NCBI GenBank assembly: GCA_040754815.1
Contig: JBFMBX010000005.1
Location: 62,001 to 126,000 of the forward strand
Direction: 5' to 3'
Origin: Bellilinea sp040754815
GTDB lineage: Bacteria; Chloroflexota; Anaerolineae; Anaerolineales; Anaerolineaceae
DNA: 64,000 nt
The notes below the pieces were generated by a model. The model saw only the letters and a list, made by a program, of their open reading frames with translations, made no database searches and had not been told where the DNA came from. Shown piece by piece: positions 8,055 to 15,445 of the stretch (positions are counted from its first letter, which is position 1; each line of letters starts with the position of its first letter). The position numbers and the translations under genes were made by a program.

Positions 8055-9158
8055 TTATTGTCCCGGAATCGGGGCGGGGATTTCTTCGACAATCACCCGC
8101 TGGTTGGCGTTCAACTCCTCCGGTTTGACCTTATCAGCCGTCAGGAAGAGTTCAGCATTGCCGTGACAGCTGTTGCAGGACTGGTTTTGAGGCGTCTGGC
8201 GCTGGATGTTGTGCGGGGTGGCATACATCCACGTCGGGCGCAGGTCAAAATTGGGCAGCAGGTTTTCGCCGTAGTATTCAAAACTGGTCGGCGCAACCGG
8301 CACATGACGCACCGGCACATACTCATAGGGGCGGTCTTCGTTGACCAGCGGATTTTTGCCGATGAAGAAGGTCAGGTAGGTGGCTTCGGTGCGGAAGAAA
8401 GGCAGGCCGGTCTTATCGCTGATGGCCACATGGCAGCCATCGCAAGAGGTGTACGAAACCGAATGGCACACCTGACAGGAAAGTTTTTCGGCGTGAATGG
8501 TGTGCTGGGGGATGGGGTCGCCTTGCTGCCCGATGTTGGTGTGGCAGGTGGTGCAGGCCGGTGACTGCTCGCCCCAGTAACGGTTGCCGCGCGCATCTTC
8601 CGGCGTGCTGTGCAGTGATTCGCCGCTGTGGCAGGATACGCAGTTCATCCGTCCGACACGGAAGTGCACATCACCGGGAATTTCCTCGTGCTTGCCGAGG
8701 TATTCATCGCCCACGCGCGTGCCGTGACAGGCGGTGCAGGTACGGGTCATGGGGGGAGTTTTGACAAAATTATGCCCGTCCAGAAAACCGCCGCCCAGAT
8801 GCTGGGGCTGGGTAATGTGACAATCGGTGCAGGTACTGTGACACTTTGAACAATGATTGGTGTAGGCCTCCTGCAAGGCAGGGTGATTTTCCGGCACACT
8901 GCGCGATTGCATTGCCACCGCATAACCGGAGAGGGAAGCGTGCAGGCTGTCCGGAAAGGCCGCCATGATTTCTTCGTGGCAGCGGTCGCAGCGGCCAACA
9001 CTTTCGATGGTCGGGTTGGCAATCATATTGGTATGCGCGGTGTCTTTATCCGGTGATTGCGTTCCACCGTGACACTGCACGCAACTGAATTGCCCGTGCG
9101 TGCTTTCCAGAAAACTGGCGCTGACCAGAACTTTCTCCCATGGCTCCAACGGAGCCAC
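8055..9158 (-). CDS. Multihaem cytochrome c, C-terminal part with 10 haem sites (split by in-frame TGA)
   Basis: A 367-residue segment with ten CxxCH haem motifs: CVQCH, CDRCH, CSKCH, CTDCH, CTACH, CVSCH, CTTCH, CQVCH, CDGCH and CNSCH. It lacks any signal peptide, although haem attachment needs export. The only start is a GTG at 9158, which lies four codons after the TGA that ends the lipoprotein fragment at 9168-9419, in the same frame. This strongly suggests that the two are one gene of about 454 codons, broken by TGA at 9168-9170 where a Trp codon would fit. As it stands, the piece would not be secreted unless read-through occurs. It is the first half of an operon with the four-rhodanese lipoprotein. 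The precise cytochrome family was not recognised. Confidence 0.8.
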   Translation of the reverse strand: MAPLEPWEKVLVSASFLESTHGQFSCVQCHGGTQSPDKDTAHTNMIANPTIESVGRCDRCHEEIMAAFPDSLHASLSGYAVAMQSRSVPENHPALQEAYTNHCSKCHSTCTDCHITQPQHLGGGFLDGHNFVKTPPMTRTCTACHGTRVGDEYLGKHEEIPGDVHFRVGRMNCVSCHSGESLHSTPEDARGNRYWGEQSPACTTCHTNIGQQGDPIPQHTIHAEKLSCQVCHSVSYTSCDGCHVAISDKTGLPFFRTEATYLTFFIGKNPLVNEDRPYEYVPVRHVPVAPTSFEYYGENLLPNFDLRPTWMYATPHNIQRQTPQNQSCNSCHGNAELFLTADKVKPEELNANQRVIVEEIPAPIPGQ

Positions 9159-9167
9159 TTCGCCCCC

Positions 9168-9419
9168 TCAGCCAGCCCCTTCGGATTCTTCGATGACCTC
9201 TTCTTCCGGTTTTGCCGTTTGAATCAGGCGGTCTTTATCGGTGTGGCATTCCACGCAGTAATTGACCTGCGGCTGAGCTGTGACCGTGGCCGTTGCAAGC
9301 GCCGCCTCAGTTGGGGCTTCGCCGGTGGCCGTCGGCACAGGGGGAGTGGAGCGCGAACAGCCGGTCAACAGCAGTAAGGTTGCTGCCAGTAAAACAGGCC
9401 AGATGCGGAGTTTTCCCAT
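9168..9419 (-). CDS. Multihaem cytochrome c lipoprotein, N-terminal fragment with one haem site
   Basis: An 83-residue fragment starting MGKLRIWPVLLAATLLLLTGC, a lipoprotein signal with lipobox LLTGC at Cys21. After a Pro/Thr-rich linker comes one haem motif, CVECH, then an acidic run ending EESEGAG and a TGA stop. The frame then continues without a break into the ten-haem region (8055-9158), so the pair would make an eleven-haem membrane-anchored cytochrome. The ribosome-binding site AAGGAG lies ahead of the ATG. The gene diverges from a LysR regulator, with 138 bp between them. A sequencing error, a point mutation or read-through are all possible. Confidence 0.75.
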   Translation of the reverse strand: MGKLRIWPVLLAATLLLLTGCSRSTPPVPTATGEAPTEAALATATVTAQPQVNYCVECHTDKDRLIQTAKPEEEVIEESEGAG

Positions 9420-9527
9420 AATATCTCCTTTTACGGCTAATACTCTACCTTTTATTCTAAGGTTTGTCGAATTTGCCGATTAGTGAATATCGTCACAATC
9501 CGTTATCGCGTCTCATGATAGAATTGG

Positions 9528-9542
9528 ATAAGTTTTGCTTAT
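9528..9542 (+). promoter_or_regulatory. Candidate LysR operator (T-N11-A palindrome)
   Basis: ATAAGTTTTGCTTAT is a 5-5-5 inverted repeat that fits the LysR-type T-N11-A box. It lies 15 bp before the LysR start codon, in the gap shared with the divergent multihaem cytochrome, a typical place for autoregulation. Binding is inferred. Confidence 0.5.
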
Positions 9543-9557
9543 AAAAGAAGGTAAGCC

Positions 9558-10499
9558 ATGTTCGACCCCCATCAATTGCGTGTGTTCATTGTGGCCGCCG
9601 AAACGCTCAACTTCTCTGAGGCAGCCCGAAAACTAAACCTCTCGCAGCCTGCCGTCACCCAGACCATTCAAACCTTAGAAAACCAGTTGGGCGAAGCGTT
9701 GTTCCTGCGCAGCGGGAGGAAACTGCAGCTCAGCGAAGCGGGAGTAAGTTTTTTACCGGTAGCCCGCCAGCTGGTCGCGCTCAACCTGCGGGCGCGTGAA
9801 GTGGTGGATGCCGGCCGCGGGCAAATTGGCGGCTTTTTGACCATCGCTTGCAGTACCACGCCGGGTAAATATGTGCTGCCGGTGGTGATGGGTGAGTTTC
9901 TAAGAGCCTATCCGCGCGTCAGCGCTCAGATTCTGGTAATGAGCCGTGCTGCCGCGCTGGCCATGCTGGAAAAAGGGCAGGCCCAGTTTGCCTTTTCCAG
10001 CAGTATCGAGGATTTCGACCATCACTACGAGTACCGCCCGTTCATCAGCGACCCCATCCGCCTGATTGTACCGGCGGATCACCCGTGGGCAAAGCGCGGC
10101 GAAATAGACGCCGAAGAACTGAAAAGCGAGCGCTTCATCATGCGGGAAGAGTGCGCCGGCACCTTCTGTGTGGTCAAGGAAGGGCTGGCAAGGCAGGGCG
10201 TGAACATTCATGATTTACCGCTGGTGCTGCGCATGGGCAATTCAGAGGCAATTGCCGTAGCCGTCCAGCGCGGCGTTGGTGTGGGTTTCGTTTCTCAAAT
10301 GGTGCTGCAAAACCTGATTCTGCCGGATGTGCGCACGGTTTCCGTCCGCGGGCTTCATCTCGAACAGCAGATTTACATGACCCGCCACCGGCTCAATCCG
10401 CTCAGCAGCGCCGCGGCGGTGTTCTGGGATTACATTTTTGCCCACCAGCAGGAAATTCAGGCGGAATTAAGGAATCGCTTCCACACCCTCAGCGGCTGA
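9558..10499 (+). CDS. LysR-family transcriptional regulator
   Basis: A 313-residue LysR-type regulator. The N-terminal helix-turn-helix is clear (MFDPHQLRVFIVAAETLNFS, AARKLNLSQPAVTQTIQ, LENQLGEALFLRSGRKL), followed by an effector-binding periplasmic-binding-protein fold from about residue 90. The ligand pocket does not identify a known effector, although the general layout is CysB/CbbR-like. It is divergently placed to the multihaem cytochrome and rhodanese operon and carries a T-N11-A palindrome just upstream. It is therefore the likely regulator of that operon and of itself. AAGAAGG precedes the ATG. The next gene downstream is convergent and ends 3 bp away. Confidence 0.9.
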   Translation: MFDPHQLRVFIVAAETLNFSEAARKLNLSQPAVTQTIQTLENQLGEALFLRSGRKLQLSEAGVSFLPVARQLVALNLRAREVVDAGRGQIGGFLTIACSTTPGKYVLPVVMGEFLRAYPRVSAQILVMSRAAALAMLEKGQAQFAFSSSIEDFDHHYEYRPFISDPIRLIVPADHPWAKRGEIDAEELKSERFIMREECAGTFCVVKEGLARQGVNIHDLPLVLRMGNSEAIAVAVQRGVGVGFVSQMVLQNLILPDVRTVSVRGLHLEQQIYMTRHRLNPLSSAAAVFWDYIFAHQQEIQAELRNRFHTLSG

Positions 10500-10502
10500 T
10501 TT

Positions 10503-11072
10503 TCAAGTTTGTTTATTCCAATCCCCCTCTAACAGCGCAAAGACCATGTCATCCTGAAAGCGGCCTTTGAGGAAATCGTGGTCGCGCAGGATGCCTTCCA
10601 TTTTGAAGCCCAAACCGTAAAGCAGATTTTGCGAGCGGGTATCGCGCGGGTCAACCAGCGCTTCGATGCGGTGCAGGTTGAGCCGTTCAAAGCCGTATTG
10701 CAGCACGGCTTGCAGGGCCTCGCGCATGTAGCCCTGCCCCCACCAGCGCGGGCTGAGGTCGTAACTGACTTCGGCGCGGCGGCGCGCCCGATCCCAGTGG
10801 TGAAAACCGCAGGTGCCGATCAAATCCCCGCTTTCCCGGTCAAACACCCCCCAGCGCATGCCCTCACCGGCGCGCTGCAGTTTTTCCAGCCCTTCAATCC
10901 AGCGGCGGGCGTCTTCTTCTTCGCGCATGACGGGAATATCGGTAAACTCGGTTACTTCCGGCTGGGCGTAGAGTGCCAGCAGACCGGGGGCATCTTCCCG
11001 CCGGAGCGGACGCAAAATCAACCGTTCGGTTTCCAGCAGCAGGGTATTTTCAGGGAGGGTTTCGGTTTCCAT
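10503..11072 (-). CDS. GNAT acetyltransferase (RimJ/RimL-like)
   Basis: A 189-residue GNAT of the RimJ/RimL type (Acetyltransf_3), predicted to acetylate an N-terminal or small-molecule amine with acetyl-CoA. The typical opening LLLETERLILRPLRREDAPG is present. The acetyl-CoA site is YDLSPRWWGQGYMREALQAV, with the G-Q-G-Y/M-x-E-A pattern. HRIEALVDPRDTRSQNLLYG and LGFKMEGILRDHDFLKGRF complete the fold. The ATG at 11072 lies 8 nt after a TATAAT on the minus strand and no Shine-Dalgarno is present, so the mRNA is probably leaderless. The substrate is unknown. Confidence 0.85.
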   Translation of the reverse strand: METETLPENTLLLETERLILRPLRREDAPGLLALYAQPEVTEFTDIPVMREEEDARRWIEGLEKLQRAGEGMRWGVFDRESGDLIGTCGFHHWDRARRRAEVSYDLSPRWWGQGYMREALQAVLQYGFERLNLHRIEALVDPRDTRSQNLLYGLGFKMEGILRDHDFLKGRFQDDMVFALLEGDWNKQT

Positions 11073-11080
11073 AAACTCTG

Positions 11081-11086
11081 ATTATA
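11081..11086 (-). promoter_or_regulatory. -10 box of the leaderless GNAT gene
   Basis: TATAAT on the minus strand, 8 nt before the GNAT start codon at 11072. The spacing implies that transcription starts at or next to the ATG. No clear -35 box was found. Confidence 0.5.
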
Positions 11087-11238
11087 CAGCCAAGCGGTTA
11101 AATGATATTAAAAAAATCCGGTTAGGCTTTCAAAAACCGAATCCGCTGCTGCTGCCGCGCGGCAATTCCTGCGCCAACACCTGCACCGCACGGCGTTCGG
11201 TAAAGGGCCGGCGGACGTTTTGGGCCAAATGATCGTTT

Positions 11239-12810
11239 TCAAGCGGCCAGAAAGGCCGCCAGCGCAACGATGGCTATCGGAATCAAACCGTAGCGGATGA
11301 CGGCGGCCATCACCTCGCCCTCGCGGTCGCTCAGCCCCACCGTGCTGCAGCCGACGATGACCTTGGCCGGCGCCATGATACTGCCCAGCGAACCGCCGGC
11401 CGTCTGCGCCCCCAGAATCAACGGCACGCTCAGCCCCAGCAGTTCGGCAGTGCGCATTTGCAGCACGGCAAACAGCACATTGGAGTTGTTGTTGCTGCCG
11501 GTGATGAACGCGCCCAGCCCGCCGATGAACGGCGCAATCAGCGGGTAGGCGGCCGCGCCGAAACTGCGGCTCATCCCCAGCGCCAGCAGGTTGGTCATGC
11601 CGGCGTGCGACATGACCACCGCCATGCCCACCATCGCCAGAATGCCCAGACTGGAATTGACCGCCCCCCTGACCGTTTTTGCGCCAATTCTCTGCGCCGC
11701 GCCCGGCTGGTAGTAGCCCGCCCGCCGGTAAATGAAGTAGGAAATCAGCGAAGCGTACAGCAAAATCGAACCGGTATGCCCGAACAGGCTGATCGAACGC
11801 CCCGGCCCGGCCGGCGTGACCCAGCCCAAACCGGTGCGCAGTTCGGGAAAGGTCAGGTTGAGTTGAATCCGGTCGAGGAAGGCATTCAGCGGTTGAATGA
11901 GATTGATGGCAAAGGTCAGCACAACCAGAATGGTGTAAGCCGAGAGGGAAATTTTCAGCGAACGAGGTTTGCCGTCGCCGCCGTTGAGGTGGCTGAAACC
12001 GGCGGATGGTGCGGCTTGCGGGTTACCGCGGTAAAGCGGCAGGCGGCACAACCCCACCCCAACCAGCAGCCCCAGCATGGCGCTGCCGGTTGCGCCCAGA
12101 TTCCACAGTCGGTTGACCGCCAGCGCGTACTGACTGAACGCCATGACACTGCCCAGCAGAAGCACCGCCGGCAGGCTGCGCAGCAGGCCGCGCCAGCCGC
12201 CCGCCACCAGCGCCACAATTGCCCCGCAGGCATAGGCCGAAAGCCCCAGCAGCCACGCCGAATCGGGCGCCAGCAGTTCTCCGGGCAGGCCGGTGACCGC
12301 CATCAGCGTTTGGAAGGAAGTGGCCAGCGACCCGTAATTGACCGCCCAGCCGTGGCCGATGCACGCCATCACCACCGCCTGCACGGGATTGAAGCCCAGC
12401 CCCACCAGCAAAGGCGCAGCCACCGCCACCGGCACGCCAAAGCCGCCCATGCCCTGCAAGAATGAAGCGAACAACCAGCCGATCAGCAAACCCTGCATGG
12501 TGCGGTCGGCGGTCAAGCGCGGCAGGCTGACGCCGATCATGCGCACAGCGCCGGCTTCGTCAGCGGTGTGGTAGAGCAGCAGCGCCGTCCAGACGATATA
12601 CAGCACATCCAGACTGAGCAAAACCGCCTTGACCTGTGTGTAGGCAATCAGGTGCGGGCCGGCGGCGAAAAAGACGGCGGCAATCAGCACGGCGGCCACC
12701 CAGCCGGCCGCCCCGGCCCGGCTGCCGCCCCACTTGAAGCCCAGCATGAGGATCAAAACGACCAGCACCGGCAGCAATGCCAGTATCCAGGTGAACAGGT
12801 TCAGTTCCAT
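11239..12810 (-). CDS. lctP: L-lactate permease family transporter
   Basis: An integral membrane protein of 523 residues with about 12-14 hydrophobic segments, matching the lactate permease (LctP/LldP) family that takes up lactate or glycolate with protons. Family hallmarks include FLQGMGGFGVPVAVAAPLLV, CIGHGWAVNYGSLATSFQ, TGSNNNSNVLF and AQTAGGSLGSIMAPAKV. The ATG at 12810 is taken as the start. A TTG at 12816 is also possible, because a TATAAT (12825-12830) lies only 8 nt before it and no Shine-Dalgarno is seen. No lactate dehydrogenase or lutABC genes are nearby. A short open frame runs past the stop codon (see findings). Confidence 0.9.
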   Translation of the reverse strand: MELNLFTWILALLPVLVVLILMLGFKWGGSRAGAAGWVAAVLIAAVFFAAGPHLIAYTQVKAVLLSLDVLYIVWTALLLYHTADEAGAVRMIGVSLPRLTADRTMQGLLIGWLFASFLQGMGGFGVPVAVAAPLLVGLGFNPVQAVVMACIGHGWAVNYGSLATSFQTLMAVTGLPGELLAPDSAWLLGLSAYACGAIVALVAGGWRGLLRSLPAVLLLGSVMAFSQYALAVNRLWNLGATGSAMLGLLVGVGLCRLPLYRGNPQAAPSAGFSHLNGGDGKPRSLKISLSAYTILVVLTFAINLIQPLNAFLDRIQLNLTFPELRTGLGWVTPAGPGRSISLFGHTGSILLYASLISYFIYRRAGYYQPGAAQRIGAKTVRGAVNSSLGILAMVGMAVVMSHAGMTNLLALGMSRSFGAAAYPLIAPFIGGLGAFITGSNNNSNVLFAVLQMRTAELLGLSVPLILGAQTAGGSLGSIMAPAKVIVGCSTVGLSDREGEVMAAVIRYGLIPIAIVALAAFLAA

Positions 12811-12824
12811 AGGCAACGCAGCCG

Positions 12825-12830
12825 ATTATA
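12825..12830 (-). promoter_or_regulatory. -10 box of the lactate permease gene
   Basis: TATAAT on the minus strand, 14 nt before the ATG at 12810 and 8 nt before an in-frame TTG at 12816. It implies a leaderless or very short-leader transcript. Confidence 0.45.
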
Positions 12831-12874
12831 GCACGCTGCGGCCGCGGTGGATTAAAATCTTGCCCCCTCCTGCA

Positions 12875-12909
12875 CCTCCCCCATCTTCTTTGGGCGAAAA
12901 TGGGGGAGG
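12875..12909. repeat. Hairpin repeat, second copy (CCTCCCCCAT stem)
   Basis: CCTCCCCCAT (12875-12884) pairs with ATGGGGGAGG (12900-12909). The flank cccctcctgcacc resembles that of the hairpin at 4784-4817, and both precede a copy of the dispersed palindromic repeat. It lies in the gap between the lactate permease start and the nirS stop. Confidence 0.6.
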
Positions 12910-12960
12910 GCGGAGGGTTCGGCTGCAGTGCAGATGTCACTGCGTTTGAGGTGACACCAA

Positions 12961-13170
12961 CCGTTTACGTCACCGCGAGCGAGCGCAGCGAGCGTGGCGG
13001 TCTCCCGCAGGGCCTTTCTAAAAGCAAGGGGGGAGATTCCCACCAGCACTGCACCGAACGCAGTGCGGTGCAAGTGTCGCTTCGCTCGGAATGACGTTAA
13101 CTCAGGTGCAGGTGCCGCTTCGCTCGGAATGACGTTAACTCAGGTGCAGGCGCCGCTGACGCTCGAGATC
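12961..13170. repeat. Dispersed palindromic repeat, copy 2
   Basis: This copy contains tttacgtcaccgcgagcgag, ggcggtctcccgcaggg, ggagattcccacc and two direct copies of cgcttcgctcggaatgacgt followed by taactcaggtgcagg. It fills most of the 388-bp gap between lctP and nirS. I see no gene in that gap. Confidence 0.8.
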
Positions 13171-13198
13171 AACCAATCGGTTTGAGGGAACTCCGCGC

Positions 13199-15265
13199 TC
13201 AGTAAATATCCTTCACCGTGTTATACACATTGAACTTACCGGTCGGCGTGACCAGATTGGGAATGCGGGCAATTTCTTCCAGCGTCTGATCGTCGTAAAC
13301 CACAAGTTCACCGGTGCGGCCGGGGTCATCCGCCCGCCCCCACACGCTCACCCAAACCTGCGTGCCGTCCATGTTGTACTCGAATTGTACCGCGCGCCCG
13401 TAATCGGCCACCTGCCAGCACTTGTGCGGTTCAACCGGGTTGGCTTTGGCAATCACGCACACGGTGCGCTGAATCGCTTCATCGGGGTTGAGGGTGTGAT
13501 CCACCCAGATCCACGGGCTGTTGGGATGGGTCTTGAGGAACAGCGAGCCAGCGCCCGGCAGCGGAATGGTACGCACCACCTTCCACGCGTACTCCGGGTG
13601 GTTGACCGGATCGGTGCCGATGACCACCAGCGACCCTTCTCCCAGATGGGAGGTGCTCCACACCGGGCCGTATTCGGGGTCCACCCAGTTAGCCCCGCGG
13701 CCGGGGTGCGGAATTTTGGACGTTTCCACGATGGCGGCCACTTTTTCTTCCTGCACATCCAGCACCACAATTTTGTTGGCGTTGTTGGCCGCCACAAGGA
13801 AGTAGCGCCCGCTGGCATCCCAGCCGCCATCGTGCAAAAAGCGCTCGGCGTTCAGCATCTTGATGGTCGGGTTCTGCACATCGGTGTAATCCACCAGCCA
13901 GATCTGCCCGGTTTCTTTAACATTGACCACCCACTTGGGGCTGAAATGCGAGGCAACAATGCTCGCCACGCGCGGTTCGGGGTGATATTCCTGCGTATCG
14001 TAGGTATAACTGCGCGTACTGACCACCTTGAGCGGTTCGAGGGTCAGCCCGTCCATAATTACAAAGTGCGGCGGCCAGTAACAGCCAACAATCGCGTAGC
14101 GGTCGGTAAAATCGCCTTCCGGGCCGTTGTACTTGCTCACTTCCACCGAGCGGGCATCGTAGCAGGTCTTGACCTCGGCAACCACCGCCGGCGGGTCCAT
14201 CCACAGGTCAATCAGGGCGGTTTTGCCGTCGCGCCCGATGGTATACACATACCGGCCGGTGGCCGACATGCGCGAAATGTGCACGGCGTAACCGGTGTTG
14301 AGGGTTGCCACCACTTCGTAAGTATCCCCATCAATCACCGCCACCTGACCGGCATCCCGCAGGGTTACGGCAAAAAAGTTTTGCCAGTTGCGGTTGTGCT
14401 GGGGTTCGGCGGGGCGCTGTTCGGGGGGCACCAGCACCTTCCAGAAGCCGCGCATCTGCTCCATGGACATTTCCGGCGGGGCCGGCGGCTCGTTCTGGAT
14501 GTATTTGGCCATCAGTTCGGCCTGCTCGGCGGTCAACACGCCCTGTTTGCCCCAGTCGGGCATGCCGCGCGGTGTGCCGTTGAAAATGATGGAAGCCAGT
14601 GCCAGCGTGCCTTTGGGCAGGGTCTTATCGGGGGTCAGCGCCGGGCCGGTGGCGCCGTTGCGCAAAACACCGTGGCAGCCGGCGCAGCGGTCAAAGAAGA
14701 TCTGGCGTGCCTGCTCGAATTCCTCGGCGGTCAACTGCGGCGCTTCACCCAGTTCTACCGTCGGCGTTGCTTCGCCGCCGGTAGCCGGCTGCTCACCTTT
14801 CAGCCCGGCAAGGTAGGTCACAATGGCTTCCAGTTCGGCTTCGTTGAATTGTTCGGCCAGCGAGGCGGTCATCAGCCCTTTTTGGCAGGGGGCGCCGTTG
14901 CAGTCGGGCACTACAAAGGCATCCGGTTCGAGAATGGATTCCTGCAGGTAGGCCAGCGCCGAATCGGCCCTGCCGGTGTACTCGGCGGACTGGATGCGTT
15001 CCTCAGCAGTCAGCCCGATTCTGGAAAGGTCAGGGCCGATGACGCCCACCGCACCGGGAACGCCGGGGATGACATGACACGCCCCGCAGCCGCCCTTTTG
15101 CAAGAGGGCAGGTGCATCAACTTGGGCGGAGGATACCTCCTCCGCGGAAGAAGCCATCTGGGTGGGGGCTGGCAGCGGGGTGGTGGTCGGTTTGCCGGTG
15201 CAGGCAGAAAGCCCCAGCAGCACCGCCAGCAGGCCGGCCGTCAGCCAGAAAATCGCACGGTTCAC
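13199..15265 (-). CDS. nirS: Cytochrome cd1 nitrite reductase with two cytochrome c domains, lipoprotein
   Basis: A 688-residue exported enzyme predicted to reduce nitrite to nitric oxide in denitrification. The signal ends in the lipobox GLSAC (Cys22). Two cytochrome c domains follow: haem motifs CGACH (60-64) and CAGCH (194-198), the second with an axial Met in RGMPDWG. From about residue 290 the d1-haem eight-bladed propeller matches NirS closely: GYAVHISRMSATGRYVYTIG (His329, probable d1 iron ligand), QEYHPEPRVASIVASHF, RFLHDGG, PHPGRGANWV, FLKTHPNSPWIWVD and the C-terminus TPTGKFNVYNTVKD. Ordinary NirS has one c domain and a free periplasmic form. The start is GTG with a perfect AGGAGGTGA ahead. 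No haem d1 synthesis genes lie in the window. Confidence 0.92.
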   Translation of the reverse strand: MNRAIFWLTAGLLAVLLGLSACTGKPTTTPLPAPTQMASSAEEVSSAQVDAPALLQKGGCGACHVIPGVPGAVGVIGPDLSRIGLTAEERIQSAEYTGRADSALAYLQESILEPDAFVVPDCNGAPCQKGLMTASLAEQFNEAELEAIVTYLAGLKGEQPATGGEATPTVELGEAPQLTAEEFEQARQIFFDRCAGCHGVLRNGATGPALTPDKTLPKGTLALASIIFNGTPRGMPDWGKQGVLTAEQAELMAKYIQNEPPAPPEMSMEQMRGFWKVLVPPEQRPAEPQHNRNWQNFFAVTLRDAGQVAVIDGDTYEVVATLNTGYAVHISRMSATGRYVYTIGRDGKTALIDLWMDPPAVVAEVKTCYDARSVEVSKYNGPEGDFTDRYAIVGCYWPPHFVIMDGLTLEPLKVVSTRSYTYDTQEYHPEPRVASIVASHFSPKWVVNVKETGQIWLVDYTDVQNPTIKMLNAERFLHDGGWDASGRYFLVAANNANKIVVLDVQEEKVAAIVETSKIPHPGRGANWVDPEYGPVWSTSHLGEGSLVVIGTDPVNHPEYAWKVVRTIPLPGAGSLFLKTHPNSPWIWVDHTLNPDEAIQRTVCVIAKANPVEPHKCWQVADYGRAVQFEYNMDGTQVWVSVWGRADDPGRTGELVVYDDQTLEEIARIPNLVTPTGKFNVYNTVKDIY

Positions 15266-15432
15266 AGTTCACCTCCTTTGGGTAAAGACAGGGATAGCCT
15301 CCCGCTGAAGGATGGGGAGGGTTATTTCATTATTGACCGAAAGAGGGATAAAGTTCTTTGCGCTGGCGCAAACTGGACGCGATTGCCCCCCTAAACACGT
15401 TGCATAAACCGCCGGTGAACACGCTTGTGCGG

Positions 15433-15438
15433 TATAAT
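15433..15438 (+). promoter_or_regulatory. -10 box of the leaderless CelD-like gene
   Basis: TATAAT followed by 7 nt and then the GTG start at 15446. This layout recurs at several genes in the window and decides the start of this one. Confidence 0.55.
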
Positions 15439-15445
15439 TTCAGCC

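Noticed and set aside
9168..9170. TGA recoded as Trp or Sec throughout the genome
   Set aside because: Many genes here end normally in TGA and use TGG for Trp; no Sec insertion element was evident after this TGA.
13385..15394. A 669-codon open frame on the plus strand opposite nirS
   Set aside because: It is the antisense shadow of a clear NirS gene; its sequence is rich in His, Gly and Arg with no family motif. GC-rich genes often give such frames.
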